The notes under the pieces are model-generated. The model made no database searches, was not told the DNA's origin, and saw only the letters and a list, made by a program, of their open reading frames with translations. A stretch of DNA of 64,000 nucleotides from Theobroma cacao (Eukaryota; Streptophyta; Magnoliopsida; Malvales; Malvaceae): the NCBI RefSeq assembly GCF_000208745.1, contig NC_030858.1, positions 36,981,283 to 37,045,282 of the forward strand, read 5' to 3'. A program made the translations under genes and the position numbers. Positions 35,601-48,299 of this stretch are shown here, one piece after another. Numbering within the stretch: position 1 is the stretch's first letter; every line of letters starts with the position of its first letter.

Positions 35601-38600
35601 ACACCTTTATCCATAGCTTTCATGGCAAAGTACAGGCCAGTTCCATATAGTTCCACCAAATGCACACTGCCAAAAAAAGAAATAGCTGATATAAAAGTTT
35701 CTGTGAAAGAATAAGTACATGCATTATACAGCAAAATTGAGTGTAAAACAGGAGAAGAGGAATTAGACAAACCTGCCAGTGTCGCCTGATCCCAATGGTT
35801 TTACAGGCCTAAAATGTTTTAGACCTATCCTTTCTCCACTGTCATGAATCTACAAATACAAGAGCAATGAGACATAAAAATCACATATATACTCAACGTG
35901 GAAGGGTTATCAGAATGGAAGAATCTGGTGTAAAATGACAGATATAAGTTGAAGAACAAATGCAGAATGACAATGGAAATATAGGTTCTTTCTTGTTCTT
36001 AAAATTTTTTTCAGCACCATGCTTCTTCATCATTAAGCCCAGAATCCAAAACCATTTTAAATGATATGTTGGTCCCCTATAAATTATGACTCAGGCACAT
36101 AAATATGAAAGAATAATACCTTTTGAATAGCTTTCCAAAAGGGACTATCCTTCCTGTGAGGTTTTGGGTGAACCACCTTGGAATGATTCATCCATAGATC
36201 TTCTGGATTCTGCAGGTAGTGAAATTTGTTGTAAAGATTTTTGTAAGAAAAAGAGTTTTTCTGGAAAAGTGGATTAGGATTCAAACATTACCATATTGGC
36301 GTCTGGAAGTTCCCTCACTGCTTCATCAACATTTTCTGCAGTTTTTTTCACCTGCAAGCAGGGATTGTTTTAAGCCTCCAAATGTTAAGGTAATAAAGGA
36401 ACTTATTTAAGAACTTAAGGATTTAAGAAAGCAGGAAAAGAAAAAACAAATGGGAAGACAGAGAAAAGAGTTGAGACCAGTTGTTCACTCTGTTGTGCAG
36501 CACTATCTGGAAGCCTGTTATGAAGTGGATCAACTTTTGCACTGCCATCTAGCTGCACTCCGATAAAATACTGAACTTCTCCCTGTTCAAAATAAATCAG
36601 AGGTAGTTTTGTTCATCAGTCCAGAAAGTCATATGAATTCGAATTTGATGATCTGCTTAACAAAGGAGTTACATAGCAAAATACAGCATTTACTTTCCAG
36701 TCTGAATATTTGAGGATTTTACCTTCTGGTCACGCATAGGCTGCAGATGGAACAGGTTCCAGAACTTCTTGCCTGAAATGTGTACAAATAGCTTTGAATC
36801 ATTATAGGAAGAGATAATCCAGAACATCAAAAATATTAGTAACAGGACTAGAAGGATAAAGACTTTCATAGTTACACTATAAATAACAATGTATAGACTT
36901 ATCCTTGGACCACTGAAAGGCAAGAACATTACATGCATGACATGAATCAGTAAACTGAATATTAGGCATCTTCTGGAAACATTTTCCGGGTGTCATATGA
37001 AATCTAGAAGTTGGAAATTTTAAGCATACCACTCTTTGTGTAGTTGATGAGCTGTACAGTTACTTCTGTTTGGTTATCTATTGCCTCTCGGATCTTCCTC
37101 ACAGTAGCTGGATCAGTTTCAGGCCCTTGGAGAAACCTGAAAGGATTTCACAGATTAAATGAAGTGAATTCCATTTTTTTATAAAACTCATTATATTGTT
37201 TACCTTGATTTTGTCTTAAAAGGCTAAGGTATAAATTCATTCTTTATCTGCCTTTCACACTATTTAAGCTATCTTCTTGCATACAGTTCAAATTGAAGAA
37301 AGGAATGGTATTGCTTGTTACATAAAAAGAAAGAAACACAGAATTAAATAAGCAAGCTTAAGATTCAAGAACCAGCTGCTTATGCCTAGCTAGAACTAAC
37401 ATGAAGCCACTCAATCAAAGATAATAACTTTGCTAGATAACTTCTTAATTTGGAGAGAACTTCCTGATCACACTAATTTTCCACCAACAATCCTACTGAA
37501 TAAAACATCATGTAACACCATGTCAAAAATTCCTTCAGATGTTTAAGAGCATCATTGCAAATTCAATTTTCAACTTCAGACTGATGTTTTAAGCCTTGCA
37601 GGGTGGAATGAGAGGTCAAAATACTTAAAATTTTGATGTTATGATTTGCAAGTATAGGGAATTTGAGGCACACCTGCAATTTCTGCCCAAGATTTCTTCG
37701 CGGCTGTACTCTGTCAGCTCCAAGAAGCTATCAGATGCAAAGATCTGATCATTAAGACAAGTGGAAACATTAGTTTCTTAAAAATTGACCTCTACTTGCA
37801 TGACCTGATATTAAATATATATTAGAAACTATATATTTAGCTGGAATTCGAAGTCTTACAATGGGATTATCAGGCAGCCTTGGATCAGTAATGACAAAGT
37901 TTTTCTCTATACGTTCAAGTGTGGTGGCAAGATCAATACCCTTTCTCATTTCCTTTTGTCTAACTTTGTCATCAACACTGTCTGGCCTCTCATCATCATC
38001 ACTCTCATCCTCATCAGCATCCAACAGGAGACTATTGTCAAAGCTTTCAGTAGTAGACTGACTTTTCCTCATAAGCCTGAAGCATGGAAAGAGAACCTAT
38101 GTAAAATGGCTGCTTTCATACTATACCAAGTGATCAATCAGAAAGTTCTTGATCATACCCCATGAAAGAGAGACGACTAGATCTTCTCTGTTTCTTTTCT
38201 GGCACCTCACTGATACGCTCCATTGAGATTCTAGGACCCCCACTAGATCTTCTTTGTGGAGGAACATTTTCCGAGTTTCGCCATGCCAAACCTCCCGATC
38301 CTTCTCGCTCTCCGCCACCACCTGATATTCTAATGAAAGGGTGGTTTGTTGATTCACTCAGTGAACGAGGTTTCCTAACTGCTTCCACAAGTTCCGTTAC
38401 TGAACCGGCAGCCATGTCCTTTTGGCGGGCTGCAACAACAGGTATTCTTAGAGGCCAAATGATTGCTCAAACCAAGCGTTTGAGTAGCACCAAAAGCCAT
38501 TACATTAACAAGAATGAGGTACTCCATGACATTCATGCTAGAATTTAACCCACGTTAGAACTCTCAAAGGGTCACATCGCATTGAAAATTGAATGCAACG

Positions 38601-41600
38601 ATTACATGTTCTGGCAAATTTCTGTTGCTTATGGATCAAATGAGTGCAAGAAAATGATACCAACTCAAAACTTTCAACTCTTTTCTACTCATTTATAGAG
38701 AGCTCAGACCTATTGCATGCAATTTGCAAAAATTCAGATCAATCTTGCATAAAGAATAGTACTTGAAATCTCGAGAGTATTTAACAAAAAATAAATGAAT
38801 ACGTACATCGCCTCCCCATGCATGTATCACTTTACTTTTTGGGGTGGAACCATGCACGTATAATTAATTAAACAATTCTTTTTGATAATAAATATAGGAA
38901 GAAAAATTCCCTACTCTCATTTAGTGTCATTTTCATAATTTTTCATTAAATATTCAACAAACTTCTCATATTATGATTTATAATTTAAGATTTATGGATT
39001 AGAGATAAGGATTTTTAATTGATAATATAAAACTACATACATGACGTAAAATTATGAAAAGAGACATCAAATGAAGACAAAAAAATTTTATTTTATATAT
39101 ATATATATATATTTGAAGTTAGATTTTCCTTTTTCAAATAAAAAATAATGCAAGTACTATATATATATAATTAAATAATTCTTTTCGATAATAAATATAT
39201 GAACAAAAATTCCCCACTCTCGTTAAGTGTCTTCTTCATAATTTTTCATTGAATATTCAACAACCTTCTCACATTTATAATTTAAGATTTAAAAATTAGA
39301 GATAAGGGTTTTTTATTGATAATATAAAATTACATATATGAGGTAAAATTATAAAAGAGATATCAAATGAAGATAAAAGATTTTTATTATATATATATTT
39401 AAAGTTAGATTTTCTTTTTTCAAATAAAAAATAATGCAAGTACTATAATATATATATATATAGATCTTCATTGTTACTGTTATCCATAATAATTCATGTA
39501 AGAGGAGTAGGGGGTACATGGTAGCAGAGACAAGAGAAAAAGGATAATGTTAGAATATATACCATCGTATCGAATCAAAGACTCTGGCAATCCATTGGGC
39601 CGCAACGCCTTTTCCTTGGCCCCTTCTGTATGCTTGCTCACCTCCACTTGCATTCTGCCAAATCATTCAAACACAAATACAAATAGAAATGATGAGGATA
39701 CAAATCCCACCGTGGCAGATTGTCGTCTTCCTAATCATCCTACATACATTCCCTCTATTCAGTTCTGTCACCGTCCATCACCCAATCAGACGGTTGGAAA
39801 CAGCAGTCCCCCACAGTCCATCACCATCAAGAATTGAATCTTGTGGGTGACCACAAACGAGCCAGCCAGCCAGCCAGCCCCTCCCAGTTGCCAACTCAGT
39901 AAAAGCTTTCTGCAATTATCCGATGTGACATAAGGGGACAAGGAAAATGGGCATTTTCTTCTCTTGCTCATCACTTTGCCTCTTGTGCAGCAATCATGTG
40001 ACATGTTTTAGGACATATGCCCTTGCACCTACACTCTAGCTAGGTTTGAGGGTTTCTGTCCTTGATAAGCAGATCCCATATATCAAATGTTTTAAGATCT
40101 TTTATCAGTAAATTAACTAAACCTTCTTAGTCCCTGGCTATCACATGTATCGATGGGCCTGCTGGGGTCTGCTTGTATTCATTTCATGAATTGTGTATAC
40201 AGCTTTACGATGGCGAACCACATAAGGTCAAAAACTCAAAAATACAGGGAACCCATTCTATAAGCTTAAAAAAATGGTAAATTTTCCCCACATTTTCTGT
40301 GAATTCAAATTTTCTCACGTCATATTTTATAATTTTTTTTCACAATTAGCATTCTGTGAGTGTTTTTCTTTTCAATTAGCACGCTTTGAACAATTTTGTC
40401 CCCATGAAAGATTATATTGTTAATTTTACATAGTAAAATTATAAAAACACTCTTAAATGTGAACAAATTAGCTAATTTTGAATTGAAACTATTTTGATAA
40501 TTTTATTAGAAAATATTAACAATCTAATCCTCATAAGAACACAAGTTGTCCACAATGTTAAAATTGGAAAAAAAAATTCACATGGTGTTAATTGAAAAGA
40601 AAGATATTCAAAGAGTACTAATTGTGAAAAAAAATTATAATATATATTATATGAAAAAAGTTAAAATCACAAAAACTGTAAATGGAGTTTTTTTTCAAAA
40701 AAAAATGTTATGTGGTAAAAACAAATGTCTAAAGGATAAAAGGAAAAAAGTGAAACTAACCCAATAAACTTCAAGACTTTTCCATTTTCGTCCTTGATAG
40801 GTGAAATAGTAAGAAGATTCCAAAAAGGAGCTCCATCTTTCTTATAATTCAACAATCTCCCGCAATAATTTGTCCCTGCCTGCAATGCCTCCCTAATCTT
40901 GGCCACATCTTCCGGGTTTGTACCCGCACCCTGTAAAAACCGACTGGATCCCACCCACCCACCCACCCACCCAACATTTATTAAAATGTCAATATTACCC
41001 TTCCTTGACAGTTATTACAGTTAATAAAGTCATAGTATTAAACAAATTAATGACACAAATATAAAGAAAGAATTGATCTTTACCAGTTCCTGCCTATGAC
41101 CTCCTTCGAAGTGTATCCAGTCATCTTAAAGAACCCGGCACTTGCATAGAGAATCGGGCAATCGGGTTTGGTAGCATCCGCAACTACGAATGTTTGTTGA
41201 AATGTTGACAATGCATCCTTCAAGTCCTCGGATACTCTAGGGAAACCTCTCTCCTTACTGAATTCGTTGTCTGATTCTTCGGAGCTCCGAACCGAATTAT
41301 TCGAGTTCCTACGAGAAGTACCAGGTTTGATATTCGGGTCATCTCCACCCGAATTCCTGACAACAACTCCTTGTGGTTTACCAGTTTCATTGTCGGTTTT
41401 TAGTACCAGCCCCCATTCCGCAGCTCTCTTCGCAGCCACTCCGGCTTCATCCGAAGGATTGGGACTCGCGGTTCCGCCATTATCACTGGTGATCGTATGA
41501 ACAAGAGGTGATTGTGATAGTGAAGATGATGGTGGTGGTGGAGATGGAGCTGATGATTTTTCCGTGAGTGCCATCCATGATGTTATTTCTTCAACCCGAC

Positions 41601-41808
41601 CCGACTTGGAGGCTAGCTTGGAAGGGTCAGCTTCTGGGCTCCCACGTGGTTCTATCAAGCTTTGCCACGTGGGTTGCGACCGAAATGCCGGGTTGATGGG
41701 TCGGGTTGAGAAAGTGGAAGGGTTGAACACTTCAAGCGAGCCCCGAGGGTCCCTTGGCAATGGTGGGAACAAGGATGATTGCTTGGATGATTTTTCTGTT
41801 GGGTCCAT
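32673..41808 (-). CDS. PHOT1: Phototropin-1 blue-light receptor kinase
   Basis: Twenty-two exons join in frame to 1001 aa: 41808-41084, 40943-40761, 39654-39563, 38429-38159, 38076-37860, 37744-37674, 37136-37030, 36772-36723, 36582-36478, 36351-36292, 36209-36120, 35849-35773, 35666-35582, 35327-35247, 34909-34806, 34538-34489, 34411-34305, 34191-34069, 33920-33869, 33627-33515, 33296-33156, 32774-32673. LOV1 has GRNCRFLQG with Cys242 split by intron 1. LOV2 has the same motif with Cys519. These cysteines form the FMN photoadduct. The AGC-VIII kinase has GSGDTGSV (677-684), Lys699, catalytic YRDLKPEN with Asp795 and the phototropin-type DFD at 813-815. The receptor sits at the plasma membrane and drives phototropism, chloroplast movement and stomatal opening. 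LOV1 sequence ([14 protein letters not shown]) fits PHOT1, not PHOT2. Confidence 0.95.
38864..39460. repeat. Tandem duplication of about 300 bp in PHOT1 intron 3
   Basis: Two A+T-rich units, about 38864-39166 and 39167-39460, share GATAATAAATATA, CATAATTTTTCATT, ATTCAACAA, GATAATATAAAA and AATAATGCAAGTACTAT in the same order with offset 303. They differ by substitutions and TA-run length. Both lie within intron 3. Confidence 0.8.
40950..40973 (-). repeat. (TGGG)6 at the PHOT1 intron 1 acceptor
   Basis: Six CCCA units on the plus strand read as six TGGG units in the transcript. They end six bases before the AG of the acceptor for exon 2. Confidence 0.9.
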
Positions 41809-43284
41809 ATCTGCATAAGACCAAAACTAATGCAAATAATAGTGAAAAAAAAATCTATGTCTAGATAGTTTACATTGTCTAGTCATGCATCACAAGGCAG
41901 AGGGAAAGAAAACACATCATAATTCAAATCCATGCAAAAATTTTCCAGTGGGGACGAGGGAAAAAAAAAGAAGACAAAACAGAAAGAATCCAATACTTCT
42001 AACATGGTTGAAATTTATGGCTTCATCTAAATCTCATATGCCAATGTTTCATCGACAACATCAGTGGTGGGACATGAAAATGAACTGGGCTAGGAGCTTG
42101 GCGACAGAAGTTTTGGAACTGGATTATGAGGTGATAAAAGAAGCACAAAAAGTCAGTTTGCAAAGTTACCCAGGGCTTCCAGGTCATTTCAGGTTACTTT
42201 CTCCATCTAACTTGTGTCTAAACTTCTAGTTTGGTGACCGCAAAGTTGTCTGCGAACCTCATGTTTTTTGGGGTAGTTTAGTCATGGGGAGTAGGTTAGG
42301 TGGAGATGTGGTGGGGGAAAATCAGGCCGGGCCAAGCCACTGAAAAACAGCCTATTCACTTACCAGAGCTCTAGGCCATTATCTAGATGTTTCCCTGATT
42401 AAAGCTGTCACAGAAAAAAGAGCTCTTTGCGGCCCATGAGAGTGAAAGAAACCTAACAAAGTTATGTTACGGAAAACAAGAATACTTTCAGTACAGATTT
42501 TTTAGCAGAGAAATTTCTGTCATCAATCTGTTTTAAGATCATGCATTCTAGAGCTGGAGACCCAGAAGCAGATTTCTTTTAAGTTCAGAGAAAGTAAACA
42601 TGGAATTGAAGAGTACTCCAAGACACAACCCCAAGAAAAAATGATGACCAAAAAATCCTGTTTTCTGGATGATCTTTTTCTAGCTGGAACTGCTGACTGC
42701 TGTGTACTTCTTGAGAGAAATGGAAAATCTTTGGAAGTAAAGAAGAAGCAAAGAACTTCGAATGTGTAAATCAGCAAACAAATTACAAAGAGGCTACCTC
42801 AAGTGAATCAAGCTGAGTCTTCAGAATCAGATCCTGGTTTGTTTTGCTTGCTAAAAGAAACTCTGCAAAGATATAACAGCTGACGGTTCTCAAGTTGAGC
42901 AAACAACCAAAACCTGGTGGAGTAATAGTTCCAGGTAAAAGAACCACAGAAAGAAAAAGAGGCTTAAAGATAACAGAGGGACAGAGAGAAGGAAGACGAG
43001 AAGATAATCGAAGTGAAACTACTTCTTAATGGCAATCAAAAAGGCCACGAAAAGGAAGGCAGGAAGGAAAACAGAACAGAATGATTGTCGTAAAGGTTTG
43101 GCTTCCCATCCCTCTGGACCTGAATTTCACATGGCTCTTGCTTTTCAGCTCGGATCCCTATAACTCAATCATGGAAACATCTATATATATATTTTCCTTA
43201 AAAAGAAAGCTCCGAAGAAACATAAGATAATTGTTTTCTTTCTATCAAAATATATATATACATTTCCCTACAAAACCACTCACC
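41809..43284. other. PHOT1 upstream/leader region
   Basis: Contains the PHOT1 5' untranslated region and promoter. ORFs here (for example plus 41885-42229) show no family resemblance. A leader intron is possible but cannot be fixed by eye. Confidence 0.4.
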
Positions 43285-43494
43285 TTATACTGATTTCTCG
43301 ATCCCTTTGGGTTTGGTATATACAGTCTGGAAATGGGTTGGCAACAAAAAAGAAGAAACAATAACAACAAAAGCAGAATCAGTAGAAACGGAAGCAAATT
43401 TCTGAAGCACGTTGAAACTTGCAGGACTATCCCCGACCGTGGTGGTGGTCTCTTCAAGCAATGCTTCCTTGGTGTCTTGGTTGGCTCCACTCAT
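43285..43494 (-). other. Short unassigned ORF upstream of PHOT1
   Basis: An ATG-started frame of 69 codons begins MSGANQDTKEALLEETTTTV and contains a hydrophobic stretch (FVVIVSSFLL). It has no family I recognise. It could be a small gene's first exon, part of the PHOT1 leader, or chance. Confidence 0.2.
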
Positions 43495-43707
43495 ACAAAT
43501 AAGCAGCCAAAAACTTCTTCCTTTCTTTTACTTTAAGGATAATTCATTACTCTAAGACTTATCATCATGAAAACAAAGTAGAAAAAGGAAAGGAAATATC
43601 TTTTCGAACTTAACTGCAAATTGTTGAGGATGACAAGGAAATAGCAATATGAGAAGGGAAAAAAGCAAGAACGGCCGGTTTCTACCATTTTAGAGGTATC
43701 ATGATGG

Positions 43708-43716
43708 ACACGTGGC
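43708..43716. promoter_or_regulatory. Perfect ABRE/G-box ACACGTGGC
   Basis: The 9-base ABA-response/G-box word lies about 1.9 kb upstream of the PHOT1 start codon. Binding by bZIP factors is possible, but the distance makes a role in PHOT1 uncertain. Confidence 0.4.
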
Positions 43717-44233
43717 AAATTGGCTGATGTGGGGAAATTGAGTGGTCGGATGGTGGAAAACTTTTGTCATCATTTGATTTGATGGAAACTGCTCAACATG
43801 AGAGTTAAAAAGGATAGGACTAAATATAAAGGACCATCTCTTTACATTTTTCCTTGCTTTGCTTATCCATTTTACTTTTTGTTTGCAACCATAATCATAA
43901 AAGTACGATTAGAATCCCATTGCTTGCATGCAAGACTTTTGATTAAAGGGAATGATTTAATTGTGTGGTTGGAGGATAACGTTTTCAAGGCCTGCATGAA
44001 CTCTTCTGTAAAAGAGAACAAATTGCAATTTATTCAATTAGCATTAACATGTCTATTATTGTGGCTTGGCACATTACATGTTACCATCTAATAAAACATT
44101 ATTGTTCAAGTTAAAACATGCTTAGATTCTTTTTTTTTTTTTTGGCTTATATATCATGTATCATTAGAAACAGAATTAAATCTAATTTTTCAACTAAAAA
44201 CTTGTTTGAACATAAATCCGATGTCATTTAAAG

Positions 44234-44548
44234 GGCGCATTATTATGGTGGATGGAGACTTCCATCTCACTGCATCGTCAAATGGGCCAGTTAAAGGCGC
44301 ATTATGGCGGTCGATGGAGACTCTCATTGCACTGCACCGCCATTGGACGAGCCAGTTTAGAGTACATTGTGGTGGATGGGAGATTGATCTCACCGCATTG
44401 CACCACCACTGGGCAGGCCGATCAAGGGTGCATTGCAGTGGACTGAAACTCTCACCGCACTGCATTCCCTTTGGACCGATCAATTAAGGGTGCACTGCGG
44501 TAGATGGAGATTCTCACTGCACTACATTGCACGTTGGATCGACCCTAC
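44234..44548. repeat. Minisatellite of about five 62-66-bp units
   Basis: Units start near 44234, 44296, 44362, 44427 and 44489. Each has a core of the type GGYGCATT.YGGTGGATGGAGA, then CTCAC.GCA and a CCATTGG-like word. Units are diverged, but the spacing is regular and the G+C content is far above the surroundings. Confidence 0.8.
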
Positions 44549-47500
44549 AGAAATGTACAATATTAAAGATATAATAGGTGGAAAACGAACTTAGCATTGA
44601 GACTATGAAAACAGAATCAAGACCCATGGGTATCTATTGTGTAGGTCCATTTGATTTATAATCAATTTGGAAACCAGACATAACATTTTCAATTTCTTCT
44701 TTGTCCAAGGCAAATAGACTAGAACAAAATATATTAAGTGCGAAACAAGCTTGACATTGATTTCATGCCTTTGCATATAGGATGTATCCTATTCATTTTG
44801 AAAACACAATCAAGAGTATCTTTAATGTAGGTCCATTTGATTTAAAAGAAACTTGGAGACCAAACATAATATTTTTTTTGTTCTTTGCCAATGACATATT
44901 GTACGGAAAAATCGAATGAAATAGATAAGTTTAACCGTATAAAATAAAAATATTTCTTTATATATTTGATTTATCCCTTGATGTATCCAAATTTCTTTGT
45001 TCAAAAAGTCGAATTCAATTTTTTCCTCGATCAATTAAAAAAAATCAAATAAGAATAACGATTTTCACTCATTATTTTAATTTCTTCAACAAATCAACAA
45101 GCTAAAAAAAAAATACATGCAATTAATTACTAACCCAATTGTTAGAATTTGACCTTGTTCTAACAATTGAGAAATGAGCCTCATTGGCTACTCCCAAAGA
45201 AATTAATTGATGGAATTTTCCTAGCTAATGGTTCTTTAATACTATATTTATGAAACATAAAATAGGTATATAGTGCAGCTGCTCTGGCTACTGTAAACCA
45301 GCTGTAAAATTTACAAACTATTATTCTTTTTGCACCATTTATTCATAGATTCGAACCTAGGAAAATGACCACACCTTTTTCCAGGAAAAGTTGTAGAAGC
45401 ACATGAAGATTTCTTCTTTTATTTTTTACTGAAATAATTATTCACTTCATAAATTTTTCTGTGATTCCTATTAATTTATACAACAACAACTTTTCAAAAA
45501 AAAAATTATATAACAAGAAGTTTTCATATAATAATGGGTACTCACTATATATTTTTGAGATATCTATGTTCAAACCCTATTATTTACTTAGATACTTAAA
45601 TTCTATAAATACTTGATTAATATTTAAAAATTATTATCTAACTATATCCGTATTAGATAGCATTACGCGTTAAATACTCAATTTTTCAAAACTCTTTAAT
45701 TTATGATTATAAAGTTTAATATTGCCCAAGTTCGATTCTTCATGCAAGAAAATATAAATTATACTTATTTGCAATTTTAAATTGATTATATAAACGAGCT
45801 TAAGGTATGAATATCTGATACTATCCAAATAAAAACATAATCCGATATAAATATCAAGTACTTTATCCGAATCCAAGACAAATAACAAACTTCCTACACA
45901 AACATATTTCGAATCCAAATATAGAATACACGAATACTATATAATTGATCAAATAGCTCTAGGTATCTAAAAATTAAATACTCATTGCCATCCTTATACG
46001 AAAGTAACACGTCATGTTGGAGACAAAAATGGTTAGGCTAATGCTAACCACTTTTATATAAGGTAACATGGACATGGTCTAATATAAACTAAGATTAGGG
46101 TTAATTGATTGGGAAATAAGTAGATGTTGTGTATATGTATAATTGTATATATGAGATCTATAGAATAGTAGCCCCACATGCGGTAGGAACCAAGAGACAT
46201 GTGAAGAAAACTTTTGGGATAACCTTACCTTATCTGCTCACGGCTGAAATGCTGATTGTGGGCGTGGGAGGTCACAGTCACACGCTGCCTGTTGCACAAA
46301 GTTGTGCCCTTTTCTTGGTACGTCCGATCATCTCTGTCAAGATTCAAGATGGATCGGACTTTTGCTGCTCTTGGTCCTACTTCCCTTGCCTCTCTTCTTG
46401 GGAAAAATGAAGGAAAAAACGAAAGAAAAAGGCATGGGAATCATGGTCTCGTGTGTTGTTCTTCATACAAACAAAGGGTCTTTCATGGCTTGTCCTCACC
46501 ATCACTCCCTCCTCTTTTGCCACAGAACAAAACAAGAAGTTAAAGAACAAGAAAACTTTGAATCAAAATTTTATATTTTCTACTATGTAAAGCATCCAAA
46601 GAAGTTAACACTTTATTGTTTTGATTTTGAGTTTTTAATATTTTACATATAAAGTGTAGTTTGATATATATACAAGTTATTGTCCTAATCGTACAAGTAG
46701 TAAACACCATATCCACGTAATTAATATATTATATCTTAGTACATATTTGACTTAATTTTTTTTTCAGTTTATCTATCTCTTAAAAGTAAAAGTCAGACCA
46801 AACATAATTTTTTAAGAAGCTCTTTAAAAAATAATTTTTTTTTTAAAACAAAATTTTTAAAAAAAAAGAGCTTAAAAAAAATTCTAAGAATGAGCTTTTT
46901 CTTCTCTTCTGTTAAAAATATGAGAGAATTTTTATTTTTATTTCAGAGATATCTTCATTTATTAAAAATAATTACAATATTACCCTCTCACCATTTGATA
47001 ACAATCGTATGGTCCAAAAATTCTCACCATCACTCGAAATACAAAGATTTTTGTTTTCCCTAAGAAAACAAGAACCATGATCTGAATTGGTTTTAGTTCA
47101 CTAGTTGCTTTCAAATTGAAGGGCAGATTTAAATAATAACTAAATTTGTAAAACGACTAGAAATCCTAGCCATGAAAGAAGATTCTTGAACCCTTTTTTT
47201 TTCTTAGAATATATGCAAATTTAGCTATCAATGTGTGGCATGAAATGGAGTAAATTGAACATATTTATTATTCACGTGCCCATGTTCTAATTCCCAAAGA
47301 CATCATCTTCAACTTTGGGCTGTCCACTAAAAATCCCATTTGCTCCCAACCACAAGCTTGGTTGGCCAACAATTATTGATGAACTTTGAATTTTACAAAA
47401 AAAAAATAATAAATAAATCAATTTTAAGACTGATTATTATTAGGTTAAAATGGTGAATTTTTATTTCTTTGTGAATAACACCCAGAACTTGTATGTATAT

Positions 47501-48299
47501 TAAACTCCAAACTTACCCCTTTTCATCCTTCGGTTTGGGCTTATAAGCATTGGGAATTGATTCGGCTGAGGAAACTGGTCTACCTTTTTTTTTCCCTCAC
47601 CCCATTTTGTTCCTTCATGGGCTCCCAAGCCCATAATTTGGACACCCACAGTCGTGACGAGTATGGGTGGTGGTGTATAAATTTTACATATTATTATTTA
47701 ATTAAATATTAATATCTCATTTACAAAAAAATTTAAAATTTAAAAACTTTAAAAGTAAATATTTATAATTTTAAAAATATTTATTTTGAAAATCTTTTAA
47801 CAGTTTATTTTTACGTATTTATAAAATCTATTGACACTTTATGATTAAGTGATAATGTATAAATATTATATACGAATAATGTATCAAATATAAACGTATA
47901 TAAATTTAGAGAGATATACAAACTATACAAAGTCGGTGCAAGATTTCACTTTGAAAAATACCCGTATTCAATTTTTCATGGTTTGTATCATAAATAAATT
48001 TACTCAAACCATCAAAAAAAAAATTTTCAAACCCATGCAAAGAGGAAGGTATCAAAAGAAAGAAAAAATGTACATGTAAGAAAACGAAAATTCTTCTCTT
48101 TAGATCCGAATAATTCTCAGTCCAAGCTGATTTCTATAGCTATCCTTCTCCTTCTCCATGCTTTGAACCGAAAACATGGGAAGCATCAATAGCAAGACAA
48201 GAACAAGAACAACAAGATCATCAAAAACAACAAAAAAGCAAAAAACAAAGAAGAAAAACTGCAAAGAAATTGCAAGAAACTTTCACCCTTTAACAACAA
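44549..48299. other. Gene-poor A+T-rich region
   Basis: No gene was recognised. It contains A/T homopolymers, a self-complementary block near 46810-46890 (AGCTCTTTAAAAA ... AAAAAGAGCTT, MITE-like) and, at the right end, an A/C-rich leader for the glycosyltransferase gene at 48300. Confidence 0.5.
45136..45169. repeat. Perfect 12-bp inverted repeat
   Basis: CAATTGTTAGAA at 45136-45147 and its exact complement TTCTAACAATTG at 45158-45169 are separated by 10 bases. This could fold as a hairpin. Confidence 0.7.

Noticed and set aside
37861..38548. Plus-strand ORFs of 66-128 codons opposite PHOT1 exons 4 and 5
   Set aside because: Antisense of well-conserved PHOT1 coding sequence.
39547..39837. 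Plus-strand ORF of 96 codons in PHOT1 intron 3 region
   Set aside because: It overlaps, on the opposite strand, the PHOT1 exon encoding [11 protein letters not shown]; a shadow.
46129..46652. Three overlapping plus-strand ORFs of about 93-116 codons
   Set aside because: Different frames of the same DNA, no family resemblance, no splice context; probably chance.
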